Source: Alphaproteobacteria bacterium (GTDB lineage Bacteria > Pseudomonadota > Alphaproteobacteria > UBA8366). From it: a stretch of 15,488 bases of DNA. This document shows positions 1 through 6,471 of this stretch, in pieces (within the stretch, counting starts at the first letter, position 1; every line of letters starts with the position of its first letter). The stretch spans positions 1 to 15,488 of the forward strand of contig JAOTYV010000086.1 in the NCBI GenBank assembly GCA_029861675.1, read 5' to 3'. Under the pieces are notes generated by a model. That model was not told where the DNA came from and ran no database searches. It saw nothing but the letters and a program-made list of their open reading frames with translations. Made by a program: the position numbers and the translations under genes.

Positions 1-26
1 TGCTGCTCATGATTCGTCCGGTTGCC

Positions 27-54
27 TTGCCGTCGTTTTGGCCTAGCCTATACC
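27..54 (+). promoter_or_regulatory. Candidate sigma70-type promoter for the ureohydrolase gene
   Basis: TTGCCG (27-32) and TATACC (49-54) are separated by 16 bases. This would start transcription near 61 and give a leader of about 35 bases before the ATG at 96. It agrees with the internal ATG being the true start rather than the one at 9, which would lie upstream of this promoter. The hexamers are imperfect, so this remains a weak call. Confidence 0.35.
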
Positions 55-95
55 GCGATTCCCCGCTTGCAAATGGTCCCAGGGAAAGCACCTTC

Positions 96-1025
96 ATGGC
101 ATCGACATTTCTCGGTTTCCCGGCGGCCAAAGCCTCACCCCGCCTCGATGCGGACATCGCGATCCTGGGTGCGCCGCACGCAACGCCGTACCGGACGGAC
201 CAAAGCCCCTGCGCCGGCGCGCCCGCGGCATTGCGGGAGCGAATCGGTCGGCAAGCCGACAAGCTGGCGCACCACGATTTCGACCTCGGCGGTCCCTTGT
301 TGGGAGATGAAGGCGACATTCGCGTCGTCGATTGCGGCGACCTGTCCTGCGACCCGACGGACGCGGACGGCAACCGGGAGCGAATCGCCGGGGCGGTCGA
401 TGCGATCCTGAATGCGGGTGCGGTCCCGATCGTGCTCGGCGGCGACGATTCCGTGGTGATCCCGGTCGTCGCGGGCTTCAAAGCCCACGGCCCTGTCTGC
501 GTCGTGCAGGTCGACGCCCACATCGACTGGCGCGACGAGGTCAACGGTATCCGACACGGCTACAGCAGCCCGATGCGCCGCGCCTCCGAGATGCCCTGGG
601 TCACCGGCATGATTCAGGTGGGCTTGCGCGGCGTCGGCAGCGCCCGCCGTGCCGAACTGGACGATGCGCTGGCATGGGGCTCGCACATCGTCACCGCGCG
701 CGAAATCCACCAATCGGGCATCGAGACGGCCCTGCGGCACATACCCGAAGGCGCGCGGTGTTTCATCACCATCGACTGCGACGGCCTCGACCCGTCCGTG
801 ATCCCGGCGGTGGTCGCGCCGGCGCCCGGCGGCCTGACCTATTGGCAGGTGGTCGATCTGATCCACGGCATCGCCGAGCGCGCGCAGATCGCCGGTATGG
901 ATCTGGTCGAATTCGCCCCCGGGCTCGACCCCAACGGTCACGCGGCGCTGGCGGCCGCGCGCCTCGTCTCCAATACGATCGGCACGGTCGCCCGGGCCGC
1001 CGGAGAAAAGGCTGCCGACACATGA
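96..1025 (+). CDS. Arginase/agmatinase-family ureohydrolase with altered first metal ligand
   Basis: This 309-residue protein has the usual length of an agmatinase (hydrolysis of a guanidino compound to urea and an amine at a binuclear Mn centre, cytoplasmic). The start at 96 is chosen because AGGGAAAG lies at 81-88; an in-frame ATG at 9 has no such site. Visible family motifs are DAHID (D140, H142, D144), RHG (H154, matching the arginase proton-shuttle His), DCDGLDP (D227, D229) and PGGLT after it. The C-terminal MDLVEFAP segment also fits. The GGDHS motif reads GGDDS, so the histidine that binds the first Mn in arginase is Asp118. The other five metal ligands are kept, so the protein may still bind metal with changed preference or act on another guanidino or amidino substrate. 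Agmatine is not proven. The next gene on this strand lies beyond an 81-bp repeat, so co-transcription is uncertain. Confidence 0.88.
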   Translation: MASTFLGFPAAKASPRLDADIAILGAPHATPYRTDQSPCAGAPAALRERIGRQADKLAHHDFDLGGPLLGDEGDIRVVDCGDLSCDPTDADGNRERIAGAVDAILNAGAVPIVLGGDDSVVIPVVAGFKAHGPVCVVQVDAHIDWRDEVNGIRHGYSSPMRRASEMPWVTGMIQVGLRGVGSARRAELDDALAWGSHIVTAREIHQSGIETALRHIPEGARCFITIDCDGLDPSVIPAVVAPAPGGLTYWQVVDLIHGIAERAQIAGMDLVEFAPGLDPNGHAALAAARLVSNTIGTVARAAGEKAADT

Positions 1026-1074
1026 CAAATCACGTTTGCGTTTCGTCACAAGTCTCCGGGAAACAACAAATATC

Positions 1075-1155
1075 GTCATACCCGCGGAAGCGGGTATCCA
1101 GGCATAGCGGCGTCTCATGGATTCCGGCTTGGCGCATTGCGCCGTCCGGAATGAC
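1075..1155. repeat. 81-bp palindromic intergenic repeat, copy 1
   Basis: The element is bounded by GTCAT (1075-1079) and ATGAC (1151-1155). It contains a left hairpin, ACCCGC-GGAA-GCGGGT (1080-1095), and a right hairpin with ATTCCGG/CCGGAAT arms around GGCGC-ATT-GCGCC (1121-1152). A second element of exactly 81 bp with the same ends and layout occurs at 5267-5347. By hand, 54 of 81 aligned positions agree without gaps. It resembles the dispersed intergenic GTCATTCCCGC-type repeats seen in many proteobacteria. It contains no gene; an in-frame ATG at 1117 that would extend the acyl-CoA dehydrogenase comes from this repeat and is not a real start. Confidence 0.8.
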
Positions 1156-1200
1156 ACGTTTCGTTGTTTTCGGCATTTCATCGAAACAGGAGCGAAGCGC

Positions 1201-2349
1201 ATGATCCCGCGCACCGTCTACGCCGGCGAGCATGAATTATTCCGCGAAACCGTCCGCGCCTTCATCGAGAAGGAGGTAATCCCCCATCACGCGCAATGGG
1301 AGAAGGACGGCGTGGTCAGCCGCGAGATCTGGCAAAAGGCCGGCGCGGTCGGGCTGCTGTGCTGCACCATCCCCGAAGAATATGGCGGCGCGGGCGCGGA
1401 TTTCCGTTTCAGCGCCATCGTGGTCGAAGAGCTCGCGCGCGCCGGGACGACCGGCCCCGCCTTCTATCTGCACTCGGACATCATCGCGCCTTATATCGCC
1501 GCTTACGGGTCCGAGGAGCAGAAGCGCGATTGGCTGCCCAAGATGGCCACAGGCGAGGTCATCGGCGCGATTTCGATGACCGAACCCGGCGCGGGCTCCG
1601 ACCTGCAGGGCATTCGCACCCGGGCCGTGATGGACGGCAACCAGTATGTCCTGAACGGCCAGAAGACCTTCATCAGCAATGGTCAGCTCGCCGATTTGGT
1701 CGTCGTGGTGGCGAAGACCGATCCGGACGCCCGCGGCAAGGGCATCAGCCTGATCCTGGTGGAACGCGGCCGCGAGGGTTTCGCGCGCGGACGCAATCTG
1801 GAGAAAGTCGGCTACAAGGCGCAGGACACCTCGGAGCTGTTCTTCAACGACGTCCGCGTGCCGACCGCCAACCTGCTGGGCGAACAAGAGGGCCAAGGAT
1901 TTGCGCAGTTGATGCAGCAATTGCCGCAGGAGCGCCTGCTGGTGGCATTGCGCTGCGCCACTTCGATCGAGACGGCGCTGGAGTGGACCGTCAGTTACGT
2001 GCAGGAGCGCGAGGCCTTCGGCCGTCCGCTGGCGGCCTTCCAGAACACCCGCTTCACCCTCGCCGATATCAAAACCGAGGCCACCGTCTGCCGTACCTTC
2101 ATCGACCGCTGCCTCGAACTGCATGGTGACAGTAAGTTGTCCGCCGAGGACGCGGCGATGGCCAAGCTGCACTCGACCGAATTGCTGTGCCGGGTGCTCG
2201 ACGACTGCGTCCAGTTGCATGGCGGCTACGGCTATATGTGGGAATTCCCGATCGCCCGCGCCTGGGCCGACGCCCGCATGAGCCGCATCGCCGGCGGCGC
2301 CAGCGAGATCATGCGCGAGATCATCGGGCGGAGCCTGTTCGACGCCTGA
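1201..2349 (+). CDS. Acyl-CoA dehydrogenase, long-chain (ACADL) type
   Basis: A 382-residue flavoprotein catalysing alpha,beta-dehydrogenation of an acyl-CoA thioester, passing electrons to ETF. The start at 1201 has ACAGGAGCG at 1186-1194; the upstream ATG at 1117 is inside a repeat. The ACAD order is clear: helical N-terminus with PEEYGGAG, the SMTEPGAGSD flavin/substrate motif in the middle, then the C-terminal helical domain with EREAFGRPL, QLHGGYGYM and ARMSRIAGG. The position of the MCAD catalytic Glu (YEGT) is Gly here, but PQERLL carries Glu244, the place of the catalytic base in long-chain and isovaleryl-CoA dehydrogenases. The C-terminal half reads very like mammalian LCAD. It is therefore expected to be active, probably on long or branched acyl-CoA; the exact substrate is open. 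A single gene between repeat copy 1 and the cysteine-module gene, with no ETF gene nearby. Confidence 0.93.
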   Translation: MIPRTVYAGEHELFRETVRAFIEKEVIPHHAQWEKDGVVSREIWQKAGAVGLLCCTIPEEYGGAGADFRFSAIVVEELARAGTTGPAFYLHSDIIAPYIAAYGSEEQKRDWLPKMATGEVIGAISMTEPGAGSDLQGIRTRAVMDGNQYVLNGQKTFISNGQLADLVVVVAKTDPDARGKGISLILVERGREGFARGRNLEKVGYKAQDTSELFFNDVRVPTANLLGEQEGQGFAQLMQQLPQERLLVALRCATSIETALEWTVSYVQEREAFGRPLAAFQNTRFTLADIKTEATVCRTFIDRCLELHGDSKLSAEDAAMAKLHSTELLCRVLDDCVQLHGGYGYMWEFPIARAWADARMSRIAGGASEIMREIIGRSLFDA

Positions 2350-2450
2350 GAGCCGCCGCCAATCGGGCAGCGAAACGATCCTCTTGATCTGAATACATCT
2401 GGCGCTACAACAATACCGCTGAATTCGGACCAATACGGATAGTCAGGCTC

Positions 2451-3870
2451 ATGAAATATTCGACCAAGTTTCTGTCTCTTTTTTTGACACCCCTGTTATT
2501 CGGGGCTTTTTTTTTGGGTATCACCGGCAGACGCGGCGAAAAAGCCGCTCGTCGCCACCCAGCATTCGCCGGCAAAATGGGCCGGCAAGGCCAATTGCAG
2601 GAGCAAATACGGCGCGTTCAAGGACAAGACGGGCGTCAAGTGGAACCGGTCGTTCCGCAATATCATCCGCAATCAATGCTGGAGCTGCCCGGCCAGCGCG
2701 CCGCACCGCACGACCTTTCCGGTCAAGAGCAACAAGGCGTGCAAGCGCAAGGCTTATAAGAAATACAAGCGTGCCGCCGGTCCGAAGAAACCGACCGGGA
2801 AATTGGTCAAAACGAAATGCCAGAAGGGCTGGTTTCTCGATGTCGGCAAAGGGCGGTGCTATTCCTGTCAGGGGTACAAACGCTCGCTCAAATCCGTCGC
2901 CGGCCCAAAAGCCTGCTACAAGCGCATCAAGACGAAACGGGTCGCCGCGCGATATCGGGGCAAGGCGGGATGCGGCAAGGGCAAATTCCGTAACGGCGTG
3001 CTCGATCAGTGCTATTCCTGCCCCCGCGGCTATGCCCGCGGCATCGCGCTCGGCAAGGACCTGACCAAGCAGCCGAAAGCCTGCTTTCGCGTCACCATCA
3101 ATCCGCCGAAGCTCCGCGTGAAGCCGCCGAAGGGCCTGGTCAAGCGCGCGCTGAAGGAAATCCGGCCGTATTCCGACCTGATCGTCCAGGCGGTGCTCAG
3201 CCTGCCGCGGGCGCAGAAATCCCTGCTGACCGGCAAAGATCCGAAGAAATACCGTGACGACAAGTTGATGGCCGCGATCAAGCGCTTCAATGCGAAGAAT
3301 AAGCGCCGCGCGGACATGGTCGCCCCGATCCAGTTCGCATCGGCGGCAAGCGACATCACGATGCCGGTGCTCCTGCAACAGGCGCGGCGGCAAATTCCGC
3401 CCATCCGGCACTTCAGCCTCGGGGTGGTCGGCGACGGCACGTCACCCTACCTGATCGGCGGCAACGGATCGGCGGAATTGGTCTGGCGGCCTGGCCGTCT
3501 CAAACCTATCGGAACGATGCTCGGCCTAAGCGTCACCGTTGGCGCGCCGGTGCCCGGCGGCGACGCATCGGCCTTCGTCGGGTTCTACACGGTCGAGGAA
3601 AGGGATTTGAAGGGCTTCTCCTGGAGTGTCGAAATCGGCTACCGCATGGCTGCGCCGGTCGGATCCGCCACCACCCCTGCCGGCGTCCTGCCGCTGCCGC
3701 TCCCGCCCGGCAAGATGCCCAAGGGACTCGACATCCAAGCGATTTTCCTTTTCGACAATGCGCCCGGCATCCAGCCGCCCAAGTTTGCGGGGCTGGTCAT
3801 CGGAACCGGCGTCGGGTCGCCCGGCGGCGAAGCGGATATCGGGGTCAACTATTCGGCGCTCTTGAAGTAA
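2451..3870 (+). CDS. Secreted basic protein with three four-cysteine modules, frameshifted in a T9 run
   Basis: I do not recognise this family. The ATG at 2451 opens a signal peptide (MKYSTKFLSLFL, then a hydrophobic stretch), but at the nine-T run 2507-2515 the frame must shift. If one T is dropped, the reading continues as FFWVSPADA-AKKP, a good signal peptidase site, and runs open to the stop at 3868-3870 as a 472-residue protein. Without the shift the first frame stops at 2757-2759, and the second frame could only start at the TTG at 2803, inside the modules. In corrected numbering the modules have cysteines at 49, 76, 79, 97; 123, 136, 139, 155; and 174, 187, 190, 211, each as C-x(n)-C-[WY]-S-C-x(15-20)-A-C. 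The linkers are Lys/Arg-rich. From residue 212 there is no cysteine: a basic helical stretch, then a glycine-rich, probably beta-stranded C-terminal domain. Expected to be periplasmic or extracellular with disulfides or bound metal. Function unknown. The frameshift may be a sequencing error, slippage or real decay. Confidence 0.7.
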
Positions 3871-3929
3871 AGCGGGCACGCCTAACCAGCGAATATAACG
3901 GTATAAATTCAAGTGCCAATTGCGCGGAG

Positions 3930-3944
3930 CGGCCCGTCGGGCCG
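3930..3944 (+). terminator. Weak hairpin after the cysteine-module gene
   Basis: CGGCCC-GTC-GGGCCG forms a perfect 6-bp stem 59 bases after the stop at 3870. It is not followed by a T run, so it is at best a weak or Rho-assisted terminator. The remainder of the interval 3871-4027 shows nothing else I can support. Confidence 0.25.
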
Positions 3945-4027
3945 TATCCTTCACGGGACGTTAAGAAACAGTTCCGATACTGCCGCCTCACCTCACCCTT
4001 CGAGTGACGGTCAGGAAAGAGTCAGCC

Positions 4028-4393
4028 ATGCGGGTCGCGCTGCGCCACCGGGGCACCGGAAAGATCAAACTGGTCGATACCGGATGGAGCTGGTCGATCT
4101 TCCTCGCCGCAGGCTTTTTCGGACTGCCGCTATACCTCCGCGGCCTGTCGTTTTGGGGCACGGTCATGGTCATCACCTGGTGTCTGCGGCTCTTCCTGCC
4201 GACGGCCGCGGGCTCGCTCGCGAATGCCGCCGAGCTGCAGCTCTACCTGTCGCTGGCGATCGGCGGCCTCTGCCTCTATCTCGGATTCAAGGGCAATGGC
4301 CTCTCGGCCCGGCACTACATCGCCTGCGGTTACGAATTCTCCGACCCGAACGGCACCGAAGCCCGCTTCGCCAGTGAGGAATGGGGGTTGTGA
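4028..4393 (+). CDS. Small membrane protein, DUF2628-like
   Basis: A 121-residue protein. The ATG at 4028 is chosen because AGGAAAGA sits at 4013-4020, seven bases away; a GTG eight codons upstream lies before that site. It has a short basic N-terminus, a GWSW motif at 19-22 leading into a hydrophobic segment (about 22-37), a second one at 42-57 and a third at 70-87. A C-terminal cytoplasmic-looking tail with GNGLSARHYIACGYEF (89-104) follows. The GWSW-hydrophobic start and the late GN-x-x-x-ARH-x-x-x-x-GY motif resemble small DUF2628-type inner-membrane proteins from memory, but I could not search. No function is known for such proteins. It lies alone between the cysteine-module gene and the ribH2 promoter. 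Confidence 0.75.
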   Translation: MRVALRHRGTGKIKLVDTGWSWSIFLAAGFFGLPLYLRGLSFWGTVMVITWCLRLFLPTAAGSLANAAELQLYLSLAIGGLCLYLGFKGNGLSARHYIACGYEFSDPNGTEARFASEEWGL

Positions 4394-4434
4394 GCGCCGC
4401 GGTGGGCCACACTAACAATTAGTGCGGTTCGATT

Positions 4435-4462
4435 TTGCACGCCGCCCCTTCCCGTCTATAAT
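4435..4462 (+). promoter_or_regulatory. Sigma70-type promoter of the FMN riboswitch-ribH2 unit
   Basis: TTGCAC (4435-4440) and a consensus TATAAT (4457-4462) are 16 bases apart, which predicts a start near 4469. It lies directly upstream of the riboswitch and downstream of the stop of the previous gene at 4393. This is the best promoter match in the window. A small CACTAA-CAA-TTAGTG hairpin at 4410-4424 just upstream could end transcription coming from the membrane-protein gene. Confidence 0.75.
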
Positions 4463-4475
4463 CCTCCCTGTCACC

Positions 4476-4493
4476 CTCCGCAAACTTGCGGAG
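4476..4493 (+). promoter_or_regulatory. Leader hairpin between promoter and FMN aptamer
   Basis: CTCCGCAA-AC-TTGCGGAG is a perfect inverted repeat (as RNA probably a 7-bp stem with a four-base loop). It lies within about ten bases of the predicted transcription start and 8 bases before the P1 stem of the aptamer. It is not part of the standard FMN aptamer. It could protect the 5' end of the transcript or insulate aptamer folding; both are guesses. Confidence 0.5.
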
Positions 4494-4501
4494 TGTGGCG
4501 C

Positions 4502-4654
<153 letters not shown>

Positions 4655-4689
4655 GGGATGACGGTATCCTGCGTCGCCGCGTGCATGGT

Positions 4690-4744
4690 GCGCATCGTTG
4701 TTTCCCGAACGCCCTGGGTCTGGATTTGAACAACGAGGTATCGC
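4690..4744 (+). promoter_or_regulatory. Possible ribosome-site sequestering stem of the riboswitch
   Basis: TCGTTG (4695-4700) is exactly complementary to CAACGA (4731-4736), which overlaps the start of the ribH2 Shine-Dalgarno GAGGT (4735-4739). A further GCG/CGC pairing (4690-4692 with 4742-4744) would enclose the site in an internal loop. This could be the OFF-state sequestor of the riboswitch. It is a pairing found by eye, without energy calculation. Confidence 0.4.
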
Positions 4745-4745
4745 C

Positions 4746-5261
4746 ATGACGCAGCCCCTTCGAACCAAAGTCGATTTGTCGCCGCCGACCGCCACGGGCA
4801 AATCAGACCAGGACGTGCGAATCGCCTTCATCCAGGCCTGCTGGCACAAGGAGATCGTCGACCGGGCGCGCGAGTCCTTCACCGCCGAGATGCGCGGCCA
4901 CGGCGTGACCACAGAACAGATCGACGTGTTCGAGGTGCCGGGCAGCCTGGAAATCCCGCTGCAGGCGAAGCTGCTGGCGAAGACCGGCCGCTACGCGGTG
5001 ATCGTCGCCGCCGGACTGATCGTCGACGGCGGCATCTACCGGCACGATTTCGTCGCCTCCACCGTGCTCGACGCAATGATGCAAATCCAGCTCGACACCG
5101 AGGTGCCGGTCCTTTCCGTAGTGCTGACCCCGCACCATTTTCACGAGTCCGGGGAGCACGCGCGCTTCTTCCACGACCATTTCGTGGTCAAGGGCAAGGA
5201 AGCGGCGGAAGCGTGTGCGATGACGCTGGGCAATCAACGTGCGTTGGCGCGAACGGCTTAA
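4746..5261 (+). CDS. ribH2: 6,7-dimethyl-8-ribityllumazine synthase, type II (RibH2)
   Basis: A 171-residue enzyme that condenses 5-amino-6-ribitylamino-uracil with 3,4-dihydroxy-2-butanone 4-phosphate, the penultimate step of riboflavin synthesis. The ATG at 4746 is preceded by GAGGT at 4735-4739. Diagnostic stretches are IAFIQACWH (26-34, with Trp33 typical of the type-II, decameric enzymes), VPGSLEIPL (64-72), DGGIYRHDFV (94-103, His100 being the expected catalytic His) and LTPHHFHES (127-135). The whole chain closely follows Brucella RibH2 as I remember it. The first ~20 residues are an extra, low-complexity N-terminus. No other rib gene is adjacent, which is usual for ribH2. An FMN riboswitch directly upstream should lower its expression when FMN is plentiful. 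Confidence 0.95.
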   Translation: MTQPLRTKVDLSPPTATGKSDQDVRIAFIQACWHKEIVDRARESFTAEMRGHGVTTEQIDVFEVPGSLEIPLQAKLLAKTGRYAVIVAAGLIVDGGIYRHDFVASTVLDAMMQIQLDTEVPVLSVVLTPHHFHESGEHARFFHDHFVVKGKEAAEACAMTLGNQRALARTA

Positions 5262-5266
5262 ACCGC

Positions 5267-5347
5267 GTCATTCCCGCAAAGGCGGGAATTCAGCGATGCG
5301 AAGATTCCATGGATCCCGGATAGCCGCTGCGCGACTTCCGGGATGAC
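5267..5347. repeat. 81-bp palindromic intergenic repeat, copy 2
   Basis: It has the same length and ends as the copy at 1075-1155, GTCAT (5267-5271) to ATGAC (5343-5347). A left hairpin TTCCCGC-AAAG-GCGGGAA (5271-5288) and a right CCCGG/CCGGG arm pair are visible. It occupies almost the whole space between the stops of the convergent ribH2 and aldo/keto reductase genes, where it may act as a two-way transcription barrier. That role is inferred; neither side has a T run. Confidence 0.8.
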
Positions 5348-5354
5348 GAACGAC

Positions 5355-6335
5355 CTATCTATTCTTCGGATCCCGCCGCGCGCTCCGGTCCGGTAATTCC
5401 AACCCCACCCCCAGCAAATGTCCGAACAGCTCGGAGAGCTTGTCCGTATCCGCCTTGGGCAGCGGCGGACTGCAGATGGAGTCGATGTTGGTCTTGAGGT
5501 GATCCACATTGCCGGTGCCGAACAGGACGACGCTGACCCCCGGCTCGTGGCGGACGAAGCGGTAGGCGGCATCGATCAGGCTGTTGGCCCCGCCATCATG
5601 GACCAGGAAGCCGAGCGGGTCATCCATCTCGGCAAATTCCTGGGGGATCTCGCCCTTGGCCGCACGTTCCTGCATGACTTCCTGCAACTTGCCCGGCTGG
5701 CTGAAGACGTTGCGCACGACGAACATCAGCAAGGTGCCGATGCCGTTCTTGATGGTCTCGGGAAACACTTCGCGCCGCGCATTCTGATGCATCAGGTTGA
5801 ATCCCAGCATCATCACTTTCCAGATACCGTCATGCACGGCGCGCTGCAGCATCTTGTGCTCGTGGTCGAACGGCGAGGTTTCGGTGATGCCGAGATGGCG
5901 GAACTTGCCTTTTTCCTGTTCCCGCAGCAGCGCGGGCGCGAGCTCGTTCAGCGCATGGTCGTACGCATCCGGCGCCACAGCGTGCAGTTGGAACACGTCG
6001 ATGTAATCCGTATCGAGTTCGCGGAGGGAATTGTCCAGGCTGGCGATGATTTCCTCGGCCGACGCCACGCCGTCTTTTCCGCGCATCGACGCCTTGGTGG
6101 TGACGACGACCTGATCGCGCGGCACCGCCTTTATCGCCTTACCGACGATCGTTTCGGTTTTGTAGTTGGCCGCCGTGTCCAGGAGATTCACACCGAGGTC
6201 CATCGCGGTTCTCACGAGCGCCACCGACTCGTCTTCGCTCATGCCCCGGGTTTGCCCCAACCTGGCGTTGCCGCCGCAGCCGAGGCCCGCGACGCTGACC
6301 TTCAAGCCGGTCTTTCCGAAATCAACGTAGTCCAT
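5355..6335 (-). CDS. Aldo/keto reductase
   Basis: A 326-residue NAD(P)H-dependent oxidoreductase of the aldo/keto reductase superfamily, cytoplasmic, of the YhdN/L-galactose-dehydrogenase-like length. The start is supported by GGGAAG about 6-11 bases upstream on the minus strand. The catalytic tetrad is complete: Asp53 and Tyr58 (LLDTAANY), Lys81 (TTKAS) and His118 (FQLHAV). The N-terminus (DFGKTGLKVSVAGLGCGG) is the standard first strand of the barrel. The cofactor-binding end shows the SVVLFGTGNVDHL stretch near residues 270-282. The substrate cannot be told from the sequence. The gene diverges from the pair of short-chain dehydrogenases across a 136-bp shared upstream region and converges on ribH2. 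Confidence 0.93.
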   Translation of the reverse strand: MDYVDFGKTGLKVSVAGLGCGGNARLGQTRGMSEDESVALVRTAMDLGVNLLDTAANYKTETIVGKAIKAVPRDQVVVTTKASMRGKDGVASAEEIIASLDNSLRELDTDYIDVFQLHAVAPDAYDHALNELAPALLREQEKGKFRHLGITETSPFDHEHKMLQRAVHDGIWKVMMLGFNLMHQNARREVFPETIKNGIGTLLMFVVRNVFSQPGKLQEVMQERAAKGEIPQEFAEMDDPLGFLVHDGGANSLIDAAYRFVRHEPGVSVVLFGTGNVDHLKTNIDSICSPPLPKADTDKLSELFGHLLGVGLELPDRSARRDPKNR

Positions 6336-6379
6336 GCCTGCTTCCCATGCGTTTGATGTTGCCGTTCGCGCTCCATCCC

Positions 6380-6410
6380 TTGCACCGGCGCGCGCAAAGG
6401 CTTGTACTAT
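6380..6410 (+). promoter_or_regulatory. Candidate promoter for the short-chain dehydrogenase pair
   Basis: TTGCAC (6380-6385) and TACTAT (6405-6410) are 19 bases apart, longer than optimal. They sit in the divergent region between the aldo/keto reductase and the dehydrogenase, and would give a leader of about 55 bases that includes the hairpin at 6425-6443. Weak by spacing. Confidence 0.35.
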
Positions 6411-6424
6411 AAATCGGCAAAACA

Positions 6425-6443
6425 GCCACGGGGCAACCGTGGC
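6425..6443 (+). promoter_or_regulatory. Hairpin in the leader of the first short-chain dehydrogenase
   Basis: GCCACGG-GGCAA-CCGTGGC forms a perfect 7-bp stem with a five-base loop. It lies 28 bases before the ATG at 6472 and leaves the GGGGAG ribosome site (6460-6465) free. Its role is unknown; it may be an operator or an mRNA-stabilising stem. Confidence 0.4.
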
Positions 6444-6471
6444 GAACGCAATTTATCATGGGGAGACGCAG

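Noticed and set aside
135..1214. Long open frame on the minus strand opposite the ureohydrolase gene
   Set aside because: It is a by-product of the G/C-rich third positions of the real gene; its product is low-complexity Arg/Asp/Gly-rich and matches no family.
1237..2433. 398-codon antisense open frame opposite the acyl-CoA dehydrogenase
   Set aside because: The sense strand encodes a complete, motif-perfect enzyme; the antisense product has no recognisable domain.
2803..3870. Separate gene starting at TTG 2803
   Set aside because: There is no ribosome site, and the start would cut off the first cysteine module and the signal peptide that are encoded in line just upstream.
5418..6356. 312-codon open frame opposite the aldo/keto reductase
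   Set aside because: Shadow of the reductase gene, whose catalytic tetrad is intact on the minus strand.
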